A stretch of 5,476 nt of DNA from Bacteroidales bacterium (GTDB lineage Bacteria > Bacteroidota > Bacteroidia > Bacteroidales > UBA7960), in assembly GCA_003554665.1 (NCBI GenBank), contig PWGY01000166.1, positions 1 to 5,476 on the forward strand, read 5' to 3'. A program made the translations under genes and the position numbers. The notes under the pieces were generated by a model. That model saw only the letters and a list, made by a program, of their open reading frames with translations, did not search any database and had not been told where the DNA came from. Shown piece by piece: positions 1-5,476 of the stretch (position 1 is its first letter; the number at the start of each line of letters is the position of its first letter).

Positions 1-16
1 CAAAAAACAGAAACCA

Positions 17-1009
17 ATGGCAATATTAGCTTTTCAAAAACCGGATAAGGTGATTATGCTTGAATCCGACGACCGCTTGGGAAAATTTGAATTCCGGCCG
101 TTGGAACCAGGGTATGGAATTACAATTGGCAATGCTCTCAGAAGAATTCTGCTCTCATCACTGGAAGGTTTTGCCATTACTTCAGTAAAAATTGAGGGAG
201 TGGATCATGAGTTTTCTACCATCAAGGGTGTTGTTGAAGATGTTACGGAGATTATCCTTAACCTGAAGCAGGTACGTTTCAAACGTCAGGTGGAAGATGC
301 CAGCTCTGAAAAATTTACTGTGAATGTGAGCGGTAAGGAGCAGTTCAAGGCGGGTGATATGGCAGAATCGCTTTCAAATTTCCAGGTACTGAACCCCGAT
401 GTGGTGATCTGTAACATGGAAACTTCCGTGAATCTTTCTGTTGAACTTACCATTGAAAAAGGACGTGGTTATGTTGCTGCAGAGGAAAACAAAGGGTTAA
501 ATCCGGTGGTAGGTGTCATTGCTGTGGACTCAATTTTTACCCCCATAAAAAATGTAACCTATCATATTGAGAATTACCGCGTTGAGCAGAAGACAGACTA
601 TGAGAAGTTGGTTATTGAGATTTTGACAGACGGATCCGTTACCCCCAAGGAAGCGCTTAAAGAGGCTGCCCGGATTCTGATTCTGCACTTTATGCTCTTT
701 TCCAATGAAAAAATTACCATCGACACAGAAGAAAAGGCATCCAGCGAGGAGTTTGATGAAACCTCCCTGCATATGCGGCAGCTTCTGAAAACCAAGTTGG
801 TGGATCTTGATCTTTCGGTAAGGGCATTGAATTGCCTGAAAGCTGCTGATGTGGAAACCCTGGCCGACCTCGTTTCCCTGAATAAGCATGATCTGCTTAA
901 ATTCAGAAACTTTGGGAAGAAGTCGCTGACGGAATTGGAAGAACTGATTAAATCGAAGAACCTGAGCTTTGGAATGGATCTTTCAAAGTACAAATTAGAT
1001 AAGGAATAA
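17..1009 (+). CDS. rpoA: DNA-directed RNA polymerase subunit alpha
   Basis: This is the alpha subunit of RNA polymerase. Its dimer scaffolds assembly of beta and beta', and its C-terminal domain binds UP-element DNA and activators. The 330-residue length is normal for the family. The N-terminal domain (about 1-235) carries the dimerisation/assembly motif [15 protein letters not shown] at 34-48 and the [14 protein letters not shown] block at 71-84. A flexible acidic linker (about 236-255) leads to the C-terminal domain (about 256-325). There the residues matching the E. coli DNA-contact set are all present: R269, N272, C273, G300, K302, S303 and E306. The start is fixed by the [18 protein letters not shown]-terminus, which I know from Bacteroidota RpoA. 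Only 16 A-rich bases precede it in the window, with no Shine-Dalgarno sequence. rplQ follows after five bases, the usual end of the ribosomal protein operon; rpsD would be expected just upstream but lies outside the window. Nothing is broken or odd. Confidence 0.99.
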   Translation: MAILAFQKPDKVIMLESDDRLGKFEFRPLEPGYGITIGNALRRILLSSLEGFAITSVKIEGVDHEFSTIKGVVEDVTEIILNLKQVRFKRQVEDASSEKFTVNVSGKEQFKAGDMAESLSNFQVLNPDVVICNMETSVNLSVELTIEKGRGYVAAEENKGLNPVVGVIAVDSIFTPIKNVTYHIENYRVEQKTDYEKLVIEILTDGSVTPKEALKEAARILILHFMLFSNEKITIDTEEKASSEEFDETSLHMRQLLKTKLVDLDLSVRALNCLKAADVETLADLVSLNKHDLLKFRNFGKKSLTELEELIKSKNLSFGMDLSKYKLDKE

Positions 1010-1014
1010 TTGCA

Positions 1015-1692
1015 ATGAGACATAGAAAGAAAATTAACAGTTTGGGGAGGAAGGCGGCCCACCGGAAGGAAACCATGTCGAGCCTTGCTACTGCTTTGAT
1101 CCTGAATAAACGCATCACAACAACGGTTGCCAAGGCAAAAGCGTTACGGGTATATGTTGAGCCTCTGATCACACGGTCTAAGGAAGATTCAACCCACTCA
1201 AGGCGTACAGTTTTTTCTTACCTGAAAAACAAGTATGCTGTCAGTGAACTGTTCCGCGATGTTTCGCAAAAGGTTGCTGACAGGCCCGGAGGTTATACAC
1301 GTATTCTGAAAACAGGATTTCGCAAAGGCGATGCCGCAGAAATGTGCTTTATTGAACTGGTCGACTACAATACAGCTATGCTGAAGACCGAGGAAGATAC
1401 CCAGCAGAAGCGCACAAGAAGAGGTCGCAGAGGTGGGAAAAAGGCATCTTCTGAAGAGACCAAGTCGACTCCCAAACCTGCTGAGGCTCAAAAGGATTCG
1501 CAGGCTGATCAGGCCGAACAGGCTGAAACTCCTACCCCTGAGGTAAAAGAAGAAGAGACCAAAGAGAAGCCGAAAGCTGAAAAGGCAAAGCCTGAAGCTG
1601 CAGCCAAAGAAGAAAAGCCTGAAAAGGAAGACAAACCTGAAAAGGAAGACAAACCTGAAAAAAAGGACGAATCTGAAAGTAAGGAGAAATAA
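1015..1692 (+). CDS. rplQ: 50S ribosomal protein L17 (bL17) with long charged C-terminal tail
   Basis: This is large-subunit ribosomal protein bL17, which binds 23S rRNA near the peptide exit side of the 50S subunit. The conserved core spans about residues 1-122. It has the basic [17 protein letters not shown] start, the [19 protein letters not shown] segment at 27-45, and the [10 protein letters not shown] block at 90-99 followed by the closing strand CFIELVDYN (111-119). The product is 225 residues, against about 127 in E. coli. The extra 100 or so residues begin with a basic patch ([12 protein letters not shown], 132-143) and continue as a low-complexity Lys/Glu/Ala/Pro tail ending in KPEKED repeats. 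Lys/Glu/Ala-rich L17 extensions are known in Bacteroidota, but this one is long. The tail is probably disordered; its role is unknown. The gene starts five bases after the rpoA stop, so it is surely co-transcribed, and a strong intrinsic terminator follows. An AAGGA lies about ten bases before the ATG, within the end of rpoA, but is spaced too far to be a convincing ribosome binding site. Confidence 0.98.
   Translation: MRHRKKINSLGRKAAHRKETMSSLATALILNKRITTTVAKAKALRVYVEPLITRSKEDSTHSRRTVFSYLKNKYAVSELFRDVSQKVADRPGGYTRILKTGFRKGDAAEMCFIELVDYNTAMLKTEEDTQQKRTRRGRRGGKKASSEETKSTPKPAEAQKDSQADQAEQAETPTPEVKEEETKEKPKAEKAKPEAAAKEEKPEKEDKPEKEDKPEKKDESESKEK
1618..1671 (+). repeat. 18-bp tandem repeat inside rplQ, encoding KPEKED-type units
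   Basis: Two exact 18-bp copies (1618-1635 and 1636-1653, each beginning CCTGAAAAGGAAGAC) are followed by a third, diverged copy (1654-1671). The period is a multiple of three, so copy-number changes would keep the reading frame. The units encode PEKEDK-type hexapeptides in the disordered tail of L17. The near-identity of the copies suggests recent slippage or duplication. Confidence 0.85.
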
Positions 1693-1715
1693 CCCATTTT
1701 TGGCTTTTTAACAAG

Positions 1716-1754
1716 AAAAGGATGAAGTGTGTTTGGATGCTTTGTCCTTTTTTT
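1716..1754 (+). terminator. Intrinsic terminator after rplQ
   Basis: The arms AAAAGGATGAAG (1716-1727) and CTTTGTCCTTTT (1740-1751) pair over 12 positions, including two G-U wobbles, around a 12-base loop. The 3' arm runs into seven consecutive T residues (1748-1754). It lies 24 bases after the rplQ stop, so it probably ends the ribosomal operon transcript and isolates it from eno. Confidence 0.82.
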
Positions 1755-1770
1755 ATTGGATGCAGATGCG

Positions 1771-1778
1771 TATCTTTA
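1771..1778 (+). promoter_or_regulatory. Candidate -7 promoter element for eno
   Basis: TATCTTTA matches the Bacteroidota -7 consensus TAnnTTTG at every defined position but the last. It sits between the rplQ terminator and the eno start, where a promoter is needed if that terminator works. No good TTG/TTTG -33 element is seen at the usual 17-23 base spacing; that stretch is the terminator T-run. The inferred leader would be about 30 bases. The assignment is weak and rests mainly on position. Confidence 0.35.
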
Positions 1779-1805
1779 TAAGTTATCAAGACTGTTCACA
1801 TTTAA

Positions 1806-3107
<1,302 letters not shown>

Positions 3108-3129
3108 CCTGATTTTCTCTATTGTATTG

Positions 3130-3160
3130 GGGTGCATCACCAGGTGGTGCACCCTTTTTT
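3130..3160 (+). terminator. Intrinsic terminator after eno
   Basis: GGGTGCATCAC (3130-3140) pairs with GTGGTGCACCC (3144-3154), an 11-bp stem with one wobble around a three-base CAG loop, followed directly by six T residues (3155-3160). It begins 22 bases after the eno stop. This is the clearest terminator in the window. Confidence 0.93.
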
Positions 3161-3170
3161 ATTTGTCTGT

Positions 3171-3216
3171 TCACCGGGTCGAATGTTCACATATCACCGG
3201 GTCGAATTTGCACATA
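3171..3216. repeat. Two perfectly abutting 23-bp direct repeats, possible mobile-element end
   Basis: Positions 3171-3193 and 3194-3216 are tandem copies matching at 21 of 23 bases. Both begin TCACCGGGTCGAAT and end CACATA; they differ at the 15th and 17th base. TGTTCA occurs at 3168-3173 and again at 3184-3189. Multiple subterminal repeats next to a 5'-TGTTCA-like tip are a feature of IS21-family insertion sequence ends (transposase binding sites), so this could be a solo end left by a lost element. No istA/istB-like coding sequence and no inverted partner copy of the repeat are found in the window, so the mobile-element reading is an inference. A protein-binding site for regulation is an alternative. 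Confidence 0.8.
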
Positions 3217-3230
3217 GGCATATCGACCAT

Positions 3231-3308
3231 GGTGTTGTACTTTCTGCTACTCGTCAAACCCCCGGAGAGCCCTGCAGAGCCCCTCTTTCCCGGGAGGTTG
3301 CGAACACC
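3231..3308. other. Nested imperfect inverted repeat (GC-rich hairpin) in the eno to transporter gap
   Basis: An outer pair GGTGTT (3231-3236) and AACACC (3303-3308) encloses an inner imperfect stem. AACC-CCCGG-AGAG (3257-3269) pairs with CTCT-CCGGG-GGTT (within 3283-3299), interrupted by a three-base and a one-base bulge, with a 13-base loop. No T-run follows, so it is not an intrinsic terminator. It could be part of a mobile-element remnant together with the adjacent repeats, a structured RNA, or chance pairing in a GC-rich patch. There is no convincing open reading frame here. Confidence 0.4.
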
Positions 3309-3339
3309 TGCCAATTGGGAAAAATTTTGTAACATTTCC

Positions 3340-3369
3340 TTTACATCAGCGAAAAAATTCTCATCTTTG
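3340..3369 (+). promoter_or_regulatory. Candidate promoter for the Na+/phosphate transporter gene
   Basis: CATCTTTG (3362-3369) differs from the Bacteroidota -7 consensus TAnnTTTG only at its first base, with a weak -33-like TTTA at 3340-3343 (18-base spacing). An alternative uses TTTG at 3366-3369 as the -33 element and AACTTTTG at 3390-3397 as the -7 element, 20 bases apart; this would put the transcript start only about 14 bases before the ATG. The sequence turns A/T-rich from about 3315, as expected for a promoter. Neither option is decisive. Confidence 0.35.
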
Positions 3370-3391
3370 CAGCCGTATTGATAACCCGGAA

Positions 3392-3407
3392 CTTTTGATA
3401 ACAAAAG
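3392..3407. promoter_or_regulatory. Perfect dyad just upstream of the transporter start codon
   Basis: CTTTTG-ATAA-CAAAAG is a perfect 6-bp inverted repeat with a four-base centre, ending nine bases before the ATG at 3417. The octamer TTGATAAC occurs within it (3395-3402) and also 17 bases earlier (3378-3385). It may be a regulator's binding site or a weak RNA hairpin affecting translation initiation; an A/T-rich palindrome this short can also arise by chance. Confidence 0.4.
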
Positions 3408-3416
3408 ACCAACCAC

Positions 3417-5117
3417 ATGGATTTTGGTTTTTTTGATTTTCTCACCCTGTTCGGCTCCCTCTGTTTATTCCTGTTCGGGATGAAAACCATGAGCGAAGGG
3501 ATTCAGCGATTCGCGGGTGATCGCATGCGGTCCATACTGAAGGCAATGACCTCCAACCGCTTCATCGGAGTGTTTACCGGCTTTTTACTGACCACCCTTG
3601 TACAATCATCTTCTGCATCCACCGTCATGGTCGTCAGTTTTGTGAATGCTGGGCTGATGAACCTGACGCAGTCTGTCGGGGTGATCATGGGTGCCAACAT
3701 CGGTACCACAACCACCGCCTGGCTGATTTCGCTGCTGGGGCTTAAACTGAAGATTTCAATCCTGTCATTGCCACTGATCGGGATCAGCTTCCCCTTGCTG
3801 CTCAGTTCGCGCGAACGCTTCAATTCAATGGGGCAGATTTTTCTTGGTTTTGCACTGTTGTTTCTCGGACTCGATTTCCTACAGGAATCCGTTCCGGATC
3901 TGCATGCCAACCCCCAGATGTTTCAGTTTATCCAGGATCTGACCGATTACGGGGTTTACAGTACCTTTCTGTTTCTGGGACTCGGAACATTGCTGACCAT
4001 TGCCCTTCAGTCATCCAGTGCCACCATGGCCCTGACCCTGGTGATGACAAGCTTTGGATGGATCGGTTATGAGCATGGTGCTGCCATTGTGCTTGGAGAG
4101 AATATCGGTACCACCATTACAGCTAACCTGGCGGCCCTGGTAGGAAATGTTTATGCAAAACGCACGGCCCTTGCCCATACTGTATTCAATATCATCGGAA
4201 TTATCTGGATGCTGCTGATTTTCCGTTTTGTTCTCAACCATATCGATTATTTCATGGTGCAGTTCGGGTTGGGGTCACCCATGGAGAACCCAACCATGAT
4301 TCCCGTCGGACTTTCCATCTTTCATACCGTATTCAATATTACGAACTCACTGCTGCTGATTGGCTTCATTAAATACATGGTTCGTTTTGTTGAATATGTG
4401 CTGCCTTCCAGAGGCAAGAAGTTCGAGCGACCACATCTGGAGTATTTCAGCAGTGGATTCCTGCACATGGCCGAATTGTCGGTTTTCCAGGCAAAGAAAG
4501 AGGTGCGCAGGTACTGTGAACTGGCTCAAAGGATGTTTAATTTTATCCCTGCCCTGATCATTGAAACCGATAAAAAAGAATACAAAAACCTGTTGGGGAA
4601 AGTAAGCAAGTACGAAGAAATTACCGACAGGGTAGAGGTAGAGATTACTTCATTTCTGATCAAGATCAGCCGGAAACAACTGAGCATGCAGGCCTCTGAG
4701 GAACTTAGGCGAATGCGGCTTGTAAGCAGCGAAATCGAGAAGATTGGCGATGTTTGCTTTAAGATGTCTTCCATCCTTGCTGACAAGAAAAAAGACAAGA
4801 TTTATTTTACCCCATCCCAGCGAAGCGATCTGTTTGAGATGTTTAAACTGGTCAATAACGGATTTGAGCTGATGCTGGAGAATCTGCAAAGCAGTACCAT
4901 TGAGGCCCGGGAAAATCTTCCCCGCGCCATGGATCTTGAAAAGGAGATCAATGCTTTCCGGGATAAGGTCAGGGAGTCTGTGATCGTTGACATTGAGAAA
5001 GACCCATCACAGGTGAAAGGCGCTTTCTATTTCAATAAGATGATTACCTCTTGTGAAAAGGTCGGCGACGCCATATTGAATATCAATGAGGCTGTGGCTG
5101 GGGTAAATATTGAATAA
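3417..5117 (+). CDS. Na+/phosphate cotransporter family protein with C-terminal PhoU-like domain
   Basis: This is an inner-membrane protein of the Na/Pi cotransporter (SLC34-like, NptA/YjbB) family, moving inorganic phosphate with Na+. The 566-residue length fits the bacterial form with a PhoU domain. The N-terminal half (about 1-325) is hydrophobic and holds two inverted-repeat units. The first has QSSSAST (63-69) and GANIGTTTTAW (92-102); the second has QSSSATM (198-204) and GENIGTTITAN (227-237). These paired QSSS and GxNIGTT motifs form the substrate and Na+ site in the family. From about 345 to 560 the protein is helical and charged, with PhoU-like metal-site motifs EKIGD (441-445) and EKVGD (547-551), suggesting phosphate-linked control of transport in the cytoplasm. 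The start gives a short amphipathic lead into the first membrane segment; there is no Shine-Dalgarno sequence. The gene stands alone, with no pst or pho genes beside it. Direction of transport cannot be told from sequence: E. coli YjbB is reported to export phosphate, while animal and Vibrio relatives import it. Confidence 0.94.
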   Translation: MDFGFFDFLTLFGSLCLFLFGMKTMSEGIQRFAGDRMRSILKAMTSNRFIGVFTGFLLTTLVQSSSASTVMVVSFVNAGLMNLTQSVGVIMGANIGTTTTAWLISLLGLKLKISILSLPLIGISFPLLLSSRERFNSMGQIFLGFALLFLGLDFLQESVPDLHANPQMFQFIQDLTDYGVYSTFLFLGLGTLLTIALQSSSATMALTLVMTSFGWIGYEHGAAIVLGENIGTTITANLAALVGNVYAKRTALAHTVFNIIGIIWMLLIFRFVLNHIDYFMVQFGLGSPMENPTMIPVGLSIFHTVFNITNSLLLIGFIKYMVRFVEYVLPSRGKKFERPHLEYFSSGFLHMAELSVFQAKKEVRRYCELAQRMFNFIPALIIETDKKEYKNLLGKVSKYEEITDRVEVEITSFLIKISRKQLSMQASEELRRMRLVSSEIEKIGDVCFKMSSILADKKKDKIYFTPSQRSDLFEMFKLVNNGFELMLENLQSSTIEARENLPRAMDLEKEINAFRDKVRESVIVDIEKDPSQVKGAFYFNKMITSCEKVGDAILNINEAVAGVNIE

Positions 5118-5137
5118 GACCCGGGTAGAAACTGAAT

Positions 5138-5179
5138 AAGCCAGGCTTGCGCATCTCCGCTGGTGACTGGTTTTCTTTT
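5138..5179 (+). terminator. Probable intrinsic terminator after the transporter gene
   Basis: AAGCCAG (5138-5144) pairs with CTGGTTT (5167-5173), seven positions with one wobble, and runs into the T-rich tract TTTTCTTTT (5171-5179). The loop is long (22 bases), though GCG (5149-5151 region) and CGC can pair within it. It starts 21 bases after the stop codon, in the right place to end the transporter transcript. Confidence 0.5.
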
Positions 5180-5188
5180 GGTTTAAAC

Positions 5189-5229
5189 ATAAAGACCCTG
5201 GCTGTTTGAGAAGCGCACAGGGCCTTTAT
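5189..5229. terminator. Hairpin between convergent genes, possible bidirectional terminator
   Basis: ATAAAG-A-CCCTG (5189-5200) pairs with CAGGG-C-CTTTAT (5218-5229): eleven base pairs with one central A/C mismatch and a 17-base loop. The outer arm is A/T-rich on both strands, as in bidirectional terminators, but no long T-run follows on either strand. It lies 42 bases beyond the stop of the minus-strand gene, so it may serve that gene mainly. Confidence 0.5.
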
Positions 5230-5270
5230 TGGATCCGAAGATCAGAACCGGGCGTTTTGAGAAAACCTGT

Positions 5271-5476
5271 TTAATGGTTGGTGCTTAACCATTGAGGAAG
5301 TACTTCCTCTTTCCATTCCTCTTTTTCCCTGTTGATCTGCTCCATATCAAGCCCGATAAACTCCTGTGCTTTTTCTTTTGTTGAAAGGTCGGGCATTTCG
5401 ATGGGGTAGTCCACGCCATACTTTCTGAAAATGGAAGTGAGTTCGAGACTGGCCTCCTGAGCTTTCTGAATTGAGG
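5271..5476 (-). CDS. C-terminal fragment of an unidentified protein, cut by the window edge
   Basis: Reading the minus strand from the right edge gives 67 codons without a stop, ending in TAA at 5271-5273; the N-terminal part lies beyond the window. The visible part includes KAQEASLELTSIFRKYGVDY, then a YPIEMPDLSTKEKAQEFIGL stretch and a highly charged end (REKEEWKEEVLPQW) closing in LSTNH. It is hydrophilic, rich in Glu and Lys, and looks mostly helical, with no membrane segment. The open frame to the edge, protein-like composition, and convergent placement behind two terminator-like hairpins support a real gene. I do not recognise the family and assign no function. Confidence 0.7.
   Translation of the reverse strand, partial: SIQKAQEASLELTSIFRKYGVDYPIEMPDLSTKEKAQEFIGLDMEQINREKEEWKEEVLPQWLSTNH

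Noticed and set aside
598..1062. Long minus-strand open frame opposite the end of rpoA
   Set aside because: It lies antisense to the conserved RpoA C-terminal domain, has no recognisable motifs, and is explained by codon bias of the true gene. The same holds for the other antisense frames over rplQ, eno and the transporter.
3171..3216. Tandem repeats as a CRISPR array
   Set aside because: The two copies abut with no spacer between them and there are no further copies or cas genes.
3127..3416. Small open frames on both strands between eno and the transporter gene
   Set aside because: They run through the eno terminator, the tandem repeats and the hairpin, have composition unlike the neighbouring proteins, and show no family motif. 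They are best seen as chance frames in non-coding DNA.
5138..5148. AAGCC-A-GGCTT palindrome as a separate hairpin or operator
   Set aside because: A one-base loop cannot form a stable hairpin, and it lies downstream of the transporter gene inside the better-supported terminator structure.

Overview
The window looks like a chromosomal housekeeping segment from a member of the Bacteroidota, probably a Bacteroidales/Marinilabiliales-like lineage. The RpoA N-terminus ([17 protein letters not shown]), the L17 protein with a long Lys/Glu-rich tail, the lack of convincing Shine-Dalgarno sequences with A/T-rich leaders instead, and near-matches to the TAnnTTTG -7 promoter element all point that way. 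The genus cannot be fixed from this sequence alone.

Layout: (1) Positions 17-1692 are the 3' end of the ribosomal protein operon: rpoA (RNA polymerase alpha) and rplQ (ribosomal protein bL17), five bases apart and co-transcribed, closed by a strong intrinsic terminator at 1716-1754. (2) eno (enolase) at 1818-3107 has its own short leader with a candidate promoter and a textbook terminator at 3130-3160. (3) A 309-base intergenic stretch (3108-3416) holds the eno terminator, two tandem 23-bp repeats that may be a mobile-element end, a GC-rich imperfect hairpin, a candidate promoter, and a perfect small dyad just before the next start codon. (4) 3417-5117 encodes a Na+/phosphate cotransporter-family membrane protein with a C-terminal PhoU-like domain. 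(5) 5118-5270 separates two convergent genes and contains two terminator-like hairpins. (6) 5271-5476 on the minus strand is the 3' end of a gene whose product I do not recognise.

The genes are core functions: transcription and translation, glycolysis, and phosphate transport. All four complete genes are intact, with family-defining residues in place. I see no defence system, CRISPR array, integrase, toxin-antitoxin pair or secondary-metabolite locus. The parts most worth a second look are the non-coding 3161-3416 region, the repetitive L17 tail and the unidentified minus-strand gene fragment; none is strong evidence of a new system.
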